A stretch of DNA of 64,000 bases from assembly GCA_033675545.1 (NCBI GenBank), contig JAWDGP010007419.1, positions 137,501 to 201,500 on the forward strand, written 5' to 3'. The position numbers were made by a program, and so were the translations under genes. The notes below the pieces were generated by a model, which saw only the letters and a list, made by a program, of their open reading frames with translations, ran no database searches and had not been told where the DNA came from. This DNA comes from Elysia crispata. Lineage: Eukaryota; Mollusca; Gastropoda; Plakobranchidae. Position 1 is the first letter of the stretch; each line of letters opens with the position of its first letter. Positions 14,575-33,325 of this stretch are shown here, in pieces.

Positions 14575-14765
14575 CAGGCATGTCCGAAGGTCCGACCTTC
14601 GGGCTAAATGCGGCCCGTATTCAAATTTACATTGGCCCGCAGCCTGTGTGATTAAATCAATACTAATGAAACGTTAATGGTTTAAAGAATGGCAGGCTGA
14701 ATAGTCGGCCCCCCACGCACTCTCATGTGACCAAATGTGGCGAAAAGTTTGGACACCCCTGACCT
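14575..14765. mobile_element. hAT-like MITE
   Basis: The right end reads 'tttggacacccctg', which as reverse complement is the familiar CAGGGGTGTCC-type hAT end. The left end 'caggcatgtccgaagg' is a degraded mirror of it, followed by 'gcggcccg', with 'ggcccgcag' further in, typical of such elements. The paralogous block X at about 35,755-35,765 continues without this insert, which gives the empty site independently. A clean 8-bp target duplication is not visible. It has no coding capacity. Confidence 0.65.
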
Positions 14766-15751
14766 TGAGAGTGTTCGGAAAATACGAAGTGTGACTTTGT
14801 CGAAAGAAATGAACGTCTCTGATTTTCCTCCAGTTATGTTAAAGATCATTCTGCTTTCAGGAGATCCACAAAAAAAATTTATAAGTATGTCATGAAAAAG
14901 GACATATTCTACTCAAAAAAGGGCTTAAAAAGTTGCTGTGTCTCTATCTTTCTTCCTGTTGCCGAAAGGGCAACCAATACTAACATTTTCCTTCTAGTTC
15001 TAATACTTCAACTGAAATATTGAGTTGCATGGTTTTGGCCTCGTAGAAAATACTAAATATAAGTCTTCAAAACTTTCCAGGGAAGAAAAAAAGCTATAAT
15101 GCCGTGTAAGTTTTTCTGCAGTTTATCTCAAAGGCGCAGATCACTACTCATAATATTTCTGTCGGCAAATTATAATCATGTAAAAACATAATCGGCAAAT
15201 TATATATTATGTATTTACATGATCATAATTTGCAGAAAGAAATAATTATAATCAGCAAATATCGGTAAAGAGAGAAAGCTGTTACTCTTTAAACGGCAGA
15301 TCCGCAAGGAGAGCGTAGAACAAGCATATACGATGACTTACGACGATTTTTCTTGTGATGTTATTGAAAATATATGATAATACGGTGTTTTCGACAGACA
15401 GTGGCCAACAACGAATCGAGGCGTACATCTCTTAGTGCTTGATTGTTCACTTCAAAATAGTGTGATGTAATTCGCGGCTGATGCATGGATGCTTCAAACA
15501 ACGACAAAGGCTGAAATCTGAAACAATCAAATTATTTCACCTATTTTACTGTAAAACTCAGAGATGTATCTACACAACTTCCATTTCACTAGGTTGTAGA
15601 GAAATACACCAGAATATAAAATTGTCGGTTGTTTATGCTTTTACTGATCTATTATCCTAACCCGTGTTTCAAAGAAATCACTATGAGTGGAAACAAGGTG
15701 AGGAAAAAAGAGTAAAAAACGTTTCCCAAAGTTTTTGGAAGTCGCATCTGA

Positions 15752-15823
15752 CCGTGGCAGAATTCAAATCCCGAACCTCCTGGTCCGAAGGCCGAGAGTC
15801 TACCATTAGACAAAGACCCTACA
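15752..15823 (-). mobile_element. tRNA-like sequence, probably a SINE head or tRNA pseudogene
   Basis: On the minus strand the sequence has a D-arm/A-box-like part ('gtctaatggtagactc'), an anticodon-arm-like part with loop 'cttcgga' (would read TCG, Arg), and a T-arm/B-box-like part ('gggatttgaattctg'). The anticodon stem has mismatches, so a working tRNA is unlikely. It directly adjoins the long TC array, seen as GA from this strand. Confidence 0.45.
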
Positions 15824-16100
<277 letters not shown>

Positions 16101-17190
16101 ACCATGGTTTGGTATTTCAAGAAATATTGAGGGCTTTTATCCATTTCCATTTTGCTCCTGACTCGTCACTTTTCAAATCTTTTTAATCATTATTCTTGGA
16201 TTATATTTCTAACTGCAGCATATCGCCTCTTCTCCAGATTGCCTCATTTCTCAATTTGCCTCTCTAGTTTTTACTAAGCAATCTTCTTAGAAACTTTTCC
16301 ACAAACCTCTGAAAATATCTACTGATCATTTGAAAGCTCTTTAAATTCATGAAATACGGGTGACATTATTTAATTAAAGGGAAATAAATTGAAAAAAAAT
16401 ATATAAATAATTCTCTGGACCTCAAACAGATACAGTTTAATTAATAACCAGAGTGCGCTTGAAATGGACTCTTTGTAGTTTGACATTGTTTATAACGCGC
16501 TTCAACTTTGCACTGTTTTATTTTTCAATTCAGTTCCAAGCGCAAGAAAAAGAATGTACTAAAGCATTTATTAATTCTGCTCACTGATTTAACACAAATT
16601 TTTCTAGAAAATGTTCATAATTCATTGCACGGGATGATTTATTAAGCTGAAAGACTAAAATTCGCATTAAAAATAAGAAGCATGGTGCTTCGCTTCAGCT
16701 ATTGCTTTAAAAAGACATTTAAGAATTTCCCGAACAAACTTTTTAAGCTAAAATAATGGCCTCACCCCCACCCCCTCTCAAAAAATCCCTCCAAATAAAA
16801 AAAAAAATTCAGCCACGATTTCAATATGTAATATGAACACCCTGAGGATGTTACTGTCATAAAGCTTGGGAAATTAATATGATATCATAAAACGTATAGA
16901 TCTGGTTTATAAACTATGAGGGAGCAATGTTTTAAAAGTGTTCTTTAAAAGCATTACTTTTTAAAAAGAGAACACGCTATCTTGTCATCCACCAAGGTAA
17001 TATTTGAGCGCAAACGTGAAATGTTAAACAGAAATCAATTACTGACAAAAGTTACAAAAAAAAGACTTTGCTTCCGGTTGTTTTTTTGGGAAGTTTTTTT
17101 TCCCTCGAAACGGGTTTTAAAACAGCAAACCACTATTTCAAAATCGATGGCAAATATTATTTCATATAATTATATATCATAAAATATTCT

Positions 17191-17554
17191 TAAAGAATTG
17201 TTAAAAACAACGAAGGATATAAAAAAAAAAGAAAAAAAGAAACAAGATTCAACTATATTAGGTGTACAAGAAATGTGATGACGTGATTTTCAGAAAATTG
17301 AAGAAAAGGAAGAAAAATTTTAATATCACCTGACATTTGTCGTGTCTTCTATCTTTTAATGAGAAGTTACCTGAGGATGCATTAAAATGCTCCTCGAGTT
17401 ACATTCATTTTACTGAAAAGAAAAAAAAAACATCACTAGACAAGAATACCACACTTTTTAACAACGCAATCGATGTTGCAATGGATCTGAAACTTATGAA
17501 TTAGTTTGACTTTCTTTTTTACTTTCACACACTCAACACTTTGATATAATGGTT
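17191..17554. other. Short non-coding spacer before the Penelope fossil
   Basis: AT-rich sequence with A-rich runs. Similarity to the right copy of block X stops at about 17,190. I see no feature. Confidence 0.5.
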
Positions 17555-18735
17555 GATTTATAGGGACACGACGGGCTTCCTACTTGTGCATTACTATCAA
17601 AATACATATAGATCGTTAAAATACAGATTCGCGAAAAGTACAAAGACATTAATCGAAACTTAACTATTGGAGCGAATAGAGAAATTAACGACTTCCTGGA
17701 TATAAACTTCGATTGGAGAACCAACACCATTAAAGGATACATGAAACCAATTGACAACGCACGGAACATGAGCGCATACAGGAACCGCCCTTCTCCGAAC
17801 ATGAGGAATCTTCCACAGGTCATAAATTATCGATTCTGCAAACTCAAAGAATGAGAATGTGTTCAGGGAAGCTAGGCCTGCGTATACTACAGGAAAAGAG
17901 CAGTGGAATCAAATTACATTTAGCGATCGCAAAGAAGAAGAAGAAGAAGAAGAAGAAGAAGAAGAAGAAGAAGAAGAAGAAGAAGAAGAAGAAGAAGAAG
18001 AAGAAGAAGAAGAAGAAGAAGAAGAAGAAGAAGAAGAGCGATCGCAAAGAAATTGCATTTACAATACAGTTCAATGCAACAATGAACTACATCGACGTAC
18101 GAAAAGAAAAACGAGAAAAAAAGTCTGAGTATAACCCACCATTTAATCAAAAAAGGATAGAACCAAATGCATCAAATGTCTTTTCCTATACTGACTGACA
18201 AACACTTTCCGAAGATGAACATGTTAAGTAAATTTTGTAACAAAAATGCAGTGAACGTGAATTACAGCTACCCACCGAACCAGAATCAAACAATCACAAC
18301 CCATAACAAGTCTTTGTTAAAAGCAAACAATATTAAACAAGGGAAGTTTAGAAGAAAAACCGAAAAGAAAACTCAACAACTGTCAATAAAGAGAGCAAGC
18401 TGCTCTCTAATCGGAACATATTTGTCAAAATAAGTAATTTACAAAGCTGCAGTAACTGAGAAAGAGTCAAAGATAGAAGAAACATAGAACTCAAAGCGTG
18501 ACGAGCTTAGATTGGGATAAAATTTTCACAAATCCTCATTTGAATAAAATGAAACAGATAGCAAGAAATCTAAAGAGCAAGGCAGGATGAAAGGTGATTG
18601 AAAAACTGGGGCTAACACCAGATAAAAATATATGCACTCTATTTTCAGTTTCAGATTTTGAAAAAAGATACTATCTTTAAACCCCAGAAAGAGATTTTCT
18701 CATGTTACCAACATAAAGATAATGTTTCCTGTTAT
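17555..18735 (+). mobile_element. Penelope-like element (PLE) fossil, 3' half of the coding region
   Basis: Scattered forward-strand frames resemble the end of the reverse transcriptase and the GIY-YIG end of Penelope-like elements. In order: the block after the RT catalytic core (17,555-17,590); a segment with REINDFLDIN (about 17,680-17,710); a segment with YMKP then NLPQVIN (about 17,735-17,830); a segment with NPPFN (about 18,138); a segment with TDKHFPKMN (about 18,190-18,215); and a Cys-containing linker before the GIY-YIG region (about 18,400-18,540). Weak similarity continues to about 18,735. It is inactive, with several frame breaks and a GAA tract in the middle. The sequence to about 19,090 could be its 3' tail. 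Family assignment comes from remembered protein signatures, not a search. Confidence 0.75.
17934..18037 (+). repeat. (GAA)n array inside the PLE fossil
   Basis: About 34 uninterrupted GAA units. The 15-mer 'agcgatcgcaaagaa' occurs on both sides (17,922-17,936 and 18,037-18,051), so the array is bracketed by a direct repeat. Confidence 0.97.
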
Positions 18736-18836
18736 CGGATTCTGTAAAGCAGTCATCGCTCGAGAGTGCAAATCGGCTTAAAGCTCTAGAAACGTGGTTT
18801 AAACAGGTACAAAAATTTTCTATATATAAATTTGAT

Positions 18837-18901
<65 letters not shown>

Positions 18902-20448
18902 TTTTGGGGGGTGGGCAGAAAGACATGATTGAAGAAAAGTAAAATGCAAGTCGAACAAAGAATGATGTAGAAGATATTGAGTCGTGGTTTAATTTGACAA
19001 GAAACGCCTTTCAATATTAATACGAGAGCAGACGTTTCGAGTGTACGTTTTATCTGCAACTCTTGCTCGGGTGAAGAAGGAAATTACTGAAGAGGTCAAA
19101 GACCGAACTATTACTTTGGAGACAAATGCAAGACAAAGAATTTGCATTTGATCGCAAAACAAAACTCTGAGTCTGAGTGGATATAAACAAAAATAATGAT
19201 CGGACTGGCTTAAAGCATAATCAAAGTATAAGGCTTTATTCACAGATCATCAAGCAATGGGCTTTCCTTTCCTGAAGGTGTAACTTAATCAGAAAAGTGA
19301 TAAACTTAAATCTCTTACACCTACTCTGAAAGATAAATCCTTTTAATTGAGATTCAAAGATTGGTATCTCTTCTGTACTGAAAGATTTAACTTTCCTCAA
19401 TTTTATGAAGGCTTTTTGTTTGAATTTCATGTTGCTAAAAAATAAGAGAATGATGGCAACTAACATTGATCCTTTTCCTTAATCCACATCAAGTCTTTCT
19501 TCAGTATTGTGACTAATCTTTTTCGTCTTTAGCAAAGCATTATTACATATTGAATTTTATAAAAGTGCTACCTTGTTATTTTTTACTTTTTCACAATTTT
19601 AATATATCAATTTTAAACGAGTTTTAGTCGATGTGTTGATTTATTGATTTCTGCTTATGGTTTATTAAGCATGCAACTAAGTCTCTTATAAAAATCTAGA
19701 TGTATTAATTGTAGAATATTAGGTACCTCTAGAGATTTGCTATTGAATTTAGATCTAAATAAAATTACTCCATTTACTATTGAATATGAGGTTTGTGAAA
19801 AGAAAAACAATAGCATGCGAGTATTAATATCGATGCGCAATAGATATTTGTCACATTAATTATTATTTTACCTTTGTACTGTTATGTTATTTTTTTTATT
19901 ATTTATTCCAAAACACTGCACCGCGACGTGTCCTTATAAACAAAACGAAACTTGTTTTACACAGATTTGTTCTGGACAGATAATGAAGATAGATTTTTTT
20001 TCAAATCTTTTACAATGTCGTATTGGTAAAGACGCAGTTTCTCGATTCGAGAGCTAACGGTGAATAAATATTATAAATCCTTGGTATCCTTGGTGTCTTG
20101 CCATTCGCTATGAGAAGCAAGCTCATCATCAGCGGTTTTGATGAGGTTCTCTAGACAAGCAGGTTAAGCCAGATTTTTTCATCTCTTGAGGAACCAAATT
20201 GCGCAGAAATTGCTTAATTTCCCGAGAAGTTTGTACTAACATTAATTATGTTCTTGTCTTAGGGGAGTTAGAAAGCTCAGTCCAGACGACAGATCATTTA
20301 TTTCTACGATAATTTGTTAGACCCATTAGAGGCATTACCTTTAAAGGTTTCTAATAATCACCTCTTGAAAGCTATTCTAAAATGGCACAATTTCGTTCAT
20401 ACGGCTTTTCTCATAGGGGGAATTTGTGTGAATATAAACCTTCCTCCT
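18736..20448. other. Non-coding interval with a (GA)n tract
   Basis: A GA run of about 58 bases lies at 18,841-18,898. The remainder is AT-rich and carries no frame I recognise. The stretch at 19,020-19,080 ('cagacgtttcgagtg') could belong to the 3' tail of the PLE, but this is weak. Confidence 0.5.
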
Positions 20449-20690
20449 CTTCTTCTTCTTCTTCTTCTTCTTCTTCTTCTTCTTCTTCTTCTTCTTCTTC
20501 TTCTTCTTCTTCTTCTTCTTCTTCTTCTTCTTCTTCTTCTTCTTCTTCTTCTTCTTCTTCTTCTTCTTCTTCTTCTTCTTCTTCTTCTTCTTCTTCTTCT
20601 TCTTCTTCTTCTTCTTCTTCTTCTTCTTCTTCTTCTTCTTCTTCTTCTTCTTCTTCTTCATTTTCTTCTTCTTCTCCTTCGTCTTCGCTC
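20449..20690 (+). repeat. (CTT)n array
   Basis: About 70 nearly perfect CTT units to 20,659, then a degenerate tail to about 20,690. The poly-Leu, poly-Ser, poly-Lys and poly-Glu frames over it are artefacts of the repeat. Confidence 0.97.
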
Positions 20691-20943
20691 AAAGGTCTTA
20701 AACGGTCAACATTGGTTCTGTCTTTAACTTTTTCTTGTCAGTTCAATATCTGTGGGAAGCTTTTTTTTAACAGACATAGCTGTAGGGTCTGCAAATTTGT
20801 AAGACGGTTTACCAAGAATACTTAAAAGCTAGAGAGGCAGTATTGGCATTGGAAAGATCTCAAAGAAGGAAAGACAGAAAAAAAAACGAGAACGATAACA
20901 GTAACAATAAGAAAATTAATGAAACAGCATTAAAAACAGTTAG

Positions 20944-20981
<38 letters not shown>

Positions 20982-21445
20982 AATTGATAACACGACAAAA
21001 ACAGCAATACTTTACAAAGAAATAGTAATCGTAGGGAAAATTGGTAATGATGTATTCCCAGCTGAAGAAAGGGCTCTCTACTCGTATCTCAATGAAAACC
21101 TAAGCCACATTTTAGTAAGATCAAAATACTAGCTTTAGAAAATGATGCCGGAAACTTCCTATTTATAAAATGAGAAGCCTATGCAAAGAATCATGAGAAC
21201 TCTCACTTTATTTTTTGGGGGTGATATTCATCTGCCCGAAGCATCGGACTTTGTCTGCTTCCTTCCTTCTTTTTCTATTTAGTGCGTTTCTCATAGTCAA
21301 GCTTACGGATCTGGTTTGTTGCTTCCATTAGTTGTGTGGAAAAAAAACAAAACCGTCACCCGGAGGCGGTCATAAAACTCTCATTTTTGTTGCTGTTGCT
21401 GTTACTATTACCATTGTTGAGTAGGAAAATAAATAGTATAGTATA
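20691..21445. other. Non-coding interval with a (CAA)n tract
   Basis: Contains about 12 CAA units at 20,946-20,981. No gene is visible. Confidence 0.6.
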
Positions 21446-22170
<725 letters not shown>

Positions 22171-22182
22171 GTTGAAGCAATA

Positions 22183-22311
22183 GTAAGTAAGAATTATAAG
22201 AGCTAGAATTTTAGGTAGTGCTCAGCAGTGGTTAGGATAAGGCTTTTTAGTGAAAATGACCGTAAAATGCTTGAATTAATGAGATTAGAACCATCGATTT
22301 ATAAATACCTC
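22183..22311 (-). mobile_element. Partial copy of a palindromic small element
   Basis: This stretch is the inverted match of 22,638-22,766. The first 95 bases or so differ by about one substitution and one single-base gap, and then the copies diverge. It lies directly after the AGT array. Confidence 0.8.
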
Positions 22312-22565
22312 GGCACTCATTGCCTTGCCACTCATAGAGAACATAGCTTATACCAATACGCCACTAAGGCCCACTACGCTCCCCGAAAAGAGATGTTAAA
22401 AGAAAGGTTCATCGCCTCCCTGGGTGACTTGCAATCTTGATTGGGAAAGTCCAAATCGCACCAAAGACAACCATTGATCCGGAAGCACCATACTTGCCAT
22501 TGGACGCACAAACATCTAGGACGAACGATAACAATATGCATGCCCCAAATATATAGTAGTTTCAA
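22312..22565. other. Spacer between the inverted copies
   Basis: About 250 bases of single-copy-looking sequence. A 70-codon open frame at 22,228-22,440 (+) overlaps the left copy and shows no recognisable domain. Confidence 0.5.
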
Positions 22566-27914
<5,349 letters not shown>

Positions 27915-29885
27915 AGATAATCAATTAAACAGATGTAGTAAATATTTGGGTTCATTAAAACAGGAAATCAGTTAATTCCCTTTAAACAATAAACTCTTGG
28001 GGTGATAAAGGGTTGTTGCAAATCAAAAAAAGCATCTTCAATTTCAAATTATCCAAACATTCTCAAGTGGAAAATTAAATTTTATGACCATCAGTAAATT
28101 ATGTTTGTAAAGTTACTGTCACTGTACATTGTATTTATTTTTAGAAGCTTGTATCGCAGATTAAAAAAGAAAATGAACAATACCACTATCTGACACTGTA
28201 GATAGGGCCTCAGTAGTTGTATAGGCCTATTGGATGACGATCAGTAACTTATCACTAAGTTAACGTTTACGCAATAATTAAAAGAAAGAGAATTGCATAT
28301 CATGGGTTTTTTTTTTTTTTTTTAAGAACTTTTTATGAAATGCGGAATAAATAATTGGATCTTCTGATCAATCAAATGTACCATCTTTAATTAAAAAAAA
28401 GACTCGAAAATATTGTGTGATATGCTTCTGAAAGGTGCTGACCTACAAATTTGATGCATCTAAACATGATTTATAATATGACCATAGCAATTTTTTAGCA
28501 GAGAAGGAGATGAAATAGAGGAAGAAAAAATATGCTACTCAGGCACTGTAAAATAGACATAAACTGCTGAACAGCTAGGTCTAGCTTGAATTGGTAACTA
28601 TGATGCAAATAGGTTTGATCTAACATATAATATTCAAGTCTGTTTCTGTATTGGAAATTGGTGTCTACATTGTGGAAAGTTTAGAAAATGAGGCTATCCG
28701 CTGTCGGATAATCTCTCCTAGGCTTGGATTTCCAAGGAACATTGTGGCGTAAGATAATTCTGAGTGTAATTTTGTCTTCCTAAACGTCAGGCTCTTATTT
28801 GGATTTTGTAGCCGAGTCATTGTTTGAAAATAATGAGCGCAGACCATTTTCAGGTTTTTTCAAACCATCTTTAGAACCAAGACCTTTTTTGTTAAGGGAA
28901 ATCACTGTCTGAGGATAGATAATTATGTTTAAAATTATACTAAAGTTAATCTGGTACTATAATAATTATTAAATCTACTTACACTTGATAATGATTGAGA
29001 CATAATCATGCTATTGATACAACCAAAGAAATAGGCATCCTCGCTCGTAACAACTAGTTTCGGTTTTAAACATCCCTTAGTTGTTTTTTTATCTTACATG
29101 AATTTCAAAAATGATGGAGAAAATAATATCGACCGACAAAAAAACTTGCAATTACTCGACGTCATGCTCTGTGAAAGAACATTTACAAAATGATGTGTTG
29201 GCGATTGTTGAAGGTGATAAAACCCACCCCTTGTTGCTCCAAAAATTGCCCTGTCGGTAAAACGAGACCACTCAGTTTTGTTCAAACTCATGGCAGTCTC
29301 ATAGCGTTAGAATCTTTCTATGTTAGAGTCTGTGTGGCATACATCCAATACAAGAGATAATTCTGGTTAGTTCTGAGACCTACTTACTAACTTAATTACG
29401 AGCTCTACCCCGTGGCGGAGAAAAGCTATCAGGAACATCCGTCCCCCTATCTATCACAATTCGAGGCAGACAATACTTCGTGTTCCTGATTTCTTCCCTA
29501 TGCCTCGATATGGTCTGGATTATTTTATCCTTTGCCGAGTTTTATATCAGGGATTAAACTCTACTGAGAAAAAAGAAGCTCCAATCGAAATTTATATGCT
29601 ATTTTTTTTTTCAGATTTTTAACGCTGCACTGCAGTTCTTCTACTTTCTTATCATTCTTTTTTTTAAGTTTAATTTTAGCGCCCCGCCTAATTTTTGTTT
29701 TCTTCCTTGTTTCAAGCGCCTGTTCCAGCCTCATTCGTATTAATTAATTATTTTTATTAGCTTCCTTAACTCTAATATCTTCCACTCTTGCCACTTTTGT
29801 CAGGATCAGTTCCCAACTTTTTTTGGATAACTCAAAGAATAATTATATCCTAAAGCTCTAAATCAGACTATGCTGCTTTGCTTCT

Positions 29886-30195
29886 TGTTGGTTTTTTTTT
29901 TTTTTTTTTTTTGGTTGTCTTTTTTTTTTGTTACGGGTTTTGTTTTGGTTTTTTTTGTTTTTCTTTTTTGTTTTGTTGTTTTGTTTTGTTTTGTTTTGTT
30001 TTGTTTTTGTTTTTTTTTTTGTCTTTTTTGTTTTTGTTTTGTTTTTGTTTTTGTTTTTGCTTTTATTTTTGTTTTTTTGGGGGTGGCTTTTTGAGGGGTG
30101 GTTGGTTGCTTTTTTTTTTGTTTTTTGTTTTTTTTTCAAATTTTTGTTTCGATTTTTTTTTCGGCCGGGGAAGAAGAGGTTTTTTTTTTTTTTTG
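29886..30195 (+). repeat. T/G-rich low-complexity insertion
   Basis: About 300 bases made mostly of TTTTG-like units and T runs. The homologous place in the left arm (around 8,390) lacks it, so it arose after the duplication. The Phe-rich and Lys-rich frames over it are artefacts. Confidence 0.85.
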
Positions 30196-32401
30196 CACTG
30201 TCAATATAGATAATTTCTGTGCTTTTCACTTTACTATTTCTAAAACGTGTTTTTTAATTTTCCTGTCACTCTAGGCTATGCGTCTGATGAGGCTATATGC
30301 TCTTATTCCAAAATGATGTTACATGTAATTCACTTTCCACTGTTGTGGTTAGCCTCCATATTTCGCAGCCAGAGGGGAGAGTTGATCAAATGAAGCATTT
30401 TGTCAAGCGTCATCGAAAGGTCATCACTGATAAGTCTTGATGCCCCAGATGTCTTTGGGAAGGTTAAATATGCTTTGACCGATATGAATTCAGTTGCCAT
30501 CAGCCAATAACAATTTCAATCCTCTACATGTTGTGTCTGTTGTCTCTTTTTTATGATATGCCCTAATAAAATTTTTGACGGAAAAAAAAGCTTTTTGGTT
30601 TCAACATCGGTATCCAGCCTTGGACAAGAATCTAATGGCCACTGGATTGCACAACTTCTGCATATTGTATTTCGTAGAGCTACCTCGTGGAAATAAAGAT
30701 GGTTTGTTCTCCAACGAAAAAAAAAACGAGAGCAGTAGCTTTTGCGCAAGCTTAACAAATAGGTTGATAATAAGTACCGGGTAATTACAGGATGAAAAAA
30801 CTTCGATGAGTAGATTTTCAAATCATTAAGATGTTAAAAAAGTAAAGCTTTCTTTTATCTACATAATCTAGTTGTGGTGGTGGATCATTCATAAAATTTT
30901 ATAGCAAGATTCAAATAATTGTTATTTGAATATCGGCTTCAGATTTATATAGATTCAGATGTATAATGTGAATAAACAGTTCTGTAACGTCATGAATAAT
31001 AATAACAGAACCGTTTTGCCGATCAGGCATGAAATAATATCGAGGCAAGAAGAGATGTACCAAATAATTCGTTACCATTCTCAAATAAACTGGACACGAA
31101 TAAAAAAAAAAACCAGCAATAAAAGGGAGGAAAAGTTACTTTATTGATAGCATTGATAAAGTCCAATGACTCATACATATTATCTTAAGTTACTCATTCT
31201 CCCGTCAATATTTATTCTAATTTTATTTTTGAGCATCTAGTTTAAATAATAACTTTTAATCTAACTTGAATTTATATTTCAAGTTTCACTCATGCATTTT
31301 TTTTTATATCGACTGATCCAATGTGACCTAGGCATGACGAAAGAAAGGGATTTCGTAATCTTGAGTAGGGCCTAGCACTTTCGCATTTGCATTGCACAAT
31401 CAACTTCAACAAATTAATGACCTCGATATCCGATTCTTTTTCTGCGGAAAAACATGATGCTGACTTTCTGGGAAGTATCTGTGATCATCAACATCGACAT
31501 GGTCAAATTTCTAAGTTTATGCTTTTTCGCAACAAACTTAGAATCTAGGTGGAGATCTAAATTTAAATACTGGGCACAGGTCTTGGTTTGTTTTTTTTTC
31601 CTCGTGGCGAAGTTTCTAGTTATAGACAAGTGTGTAGGGAATGAGATAGAAAAGTATCACTGGATGAAATAAGAGGTCGGATTGGCCAATAGCTAGATCC
31701 GTCATATCAGACTCAACAAAAGCCAGTTCATAGATTTAACCAAGTTTTGTAAAGATTGTTGTGAGCTGTCATCATGGTTGTCTAAGATTTCAACTAAACT
31801 GGTTTAAGACCGATTGAATTTTTTTTAATCTTGTTCTTTCTTTTTTTACTTTTTAATAGTAAACTATACAGCAGCAGTATCTCTAGTCATGCTAAAATGC
31901 AAAATTCTTTTCACGTTAAACTACTGAAGAAAACTTAGAGTGCCCTTCAAATTAAATTTCTTAGCGTAAGAGCACTCAGTAGATTTATAGCATTCAAGAC
32001 AAGCCAGACGTTCAGCGATAGAGGCTCGGACACACAAAGTTAGGGACAGATTTTCTGCCTCAGAATTTTCGATTTCCCTTTACCGTCAGATAAGAGTGTG
32101 CGAAATGCATGCCTCGGGCTCTCACTGATTTGCCAATTACCTCGACTTCTCGGGCAGCTGCATCAGTTTAAAGATGGGTATAAATTTGGACGAGGTTGCC
32201 GTGACCGAGTAGACTTCTATGGACAAGTTTTATTGGCTGTTTGAGCTCATAGATTCAAGATAGGGATGGTGTTAAACATTTCCCTTTAAGTTTTCATATT
32301 GGGACAGCACAGAAATATAAGTTATACTAATGCCTGTCTAACTTTCTCTAGTCATATATGCAATAAGTAAATTGGGGTGTGGGAAGGTAAGGGAGAATTA
32401 T

Positions 32402-32410
32402 TGACAGAGA

Positions 32411-32480
<70 letters not shown>

Positions 32481-32576
32481 AAACAGAAAGTGACCGAGTC
32501 AGAGAGTAACAGAAATAGAGAGAAAATGTGAGGGAAAAAGAAATAGATAGACATATAGGTAGATAGAGAGGTAGAC

Positions 32577-32624
<48 letters not shown>
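32402..32624. repeat. (GA)n and (TA)n microsatellites
   Basis: A GA run of about 65 bases (32,410-32,476), mixed GATA-like sequence, then a TA run of about 44 bases (32,581-32,624). Confidence 0.95.
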
Positions 32625-32625
<1 letters not shown>

Positions 32626-32868
32626 TTGTATAGAGTGAGTGAGTGAGTGAAAGAGCGTTTGAAACAGATAATGATTTTTTTTTTTTATTTGAGTAAAGAG
32701 TTTTATTATGAGAAAAATGTAGAAATAGATAAAACTTTGAAATTTATTTCTGCTAATGAAAAAAATTCTAAAGCCTGACTCCTCAGATGATTTTCAGATT
32801 GTTTTTAAATTATTTTATCTTTTTCCTCAACGCAGATTTATTTGGGGTTGTTTTCACTTTTTGGTTTT

Positions 32869-32870
<2 letters not shown>

Positions 32871-32947
<77 letters not shown>
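32871..32947 (+). repeat. (GA)n microsatellite
   Basis: About 38 GA units without interruption. Confidence 0.97.
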
Positions 32948-32949
<2 letters not shown>

Positions 32950-33140
32950 CGTTGGATATAGCAATTTTCGTATTTTCTATTAGTGGGTATATTTCGATTC
33001 TTTTGTATATCTTTAAAAAAAAGAATTCATAGCACTGAAAACTGTAAAGGTCATTCCACACTAGTCCTTTTAGGAACGTTCAGCCCACTGGTAATCCAAT
33101 AGGGCAATACGTTTAACGGTCCTGCTATCGTAAAATTATT

Positions 33141-33325
33141 ATAGTTTTTTTTGTTTTTGTTTTTTGTTATTTCTTGTTTTGTTTTGTTTTTTTTGTTTTT
33201 TTCTTGTTTTTGTTTTGTTTTTTTTGTTCGTTTGTTTTTAATTTTGTTCTCTTTTTTGTATTGTTTTGGGGCGGGTTTTTTTTTTAATTTTCTTTTCTTT
33301 TGTTTTGTTTTGTTTTTAGTTGTGC
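33141..33325 (+). repeat. T/G-rich low-complexity tract
   Basis: Composed of TTTTG and T runs, like the tract at 29,886-30,195, within the right arm. Confidence 0.85.

Noticed and set aside
15752-15823. A working tRNA gene
   Set aside because: The anticodon stem has mismatches and no clean acceptor stem can be drawn, so a SINE head or pseudogene is more likely.
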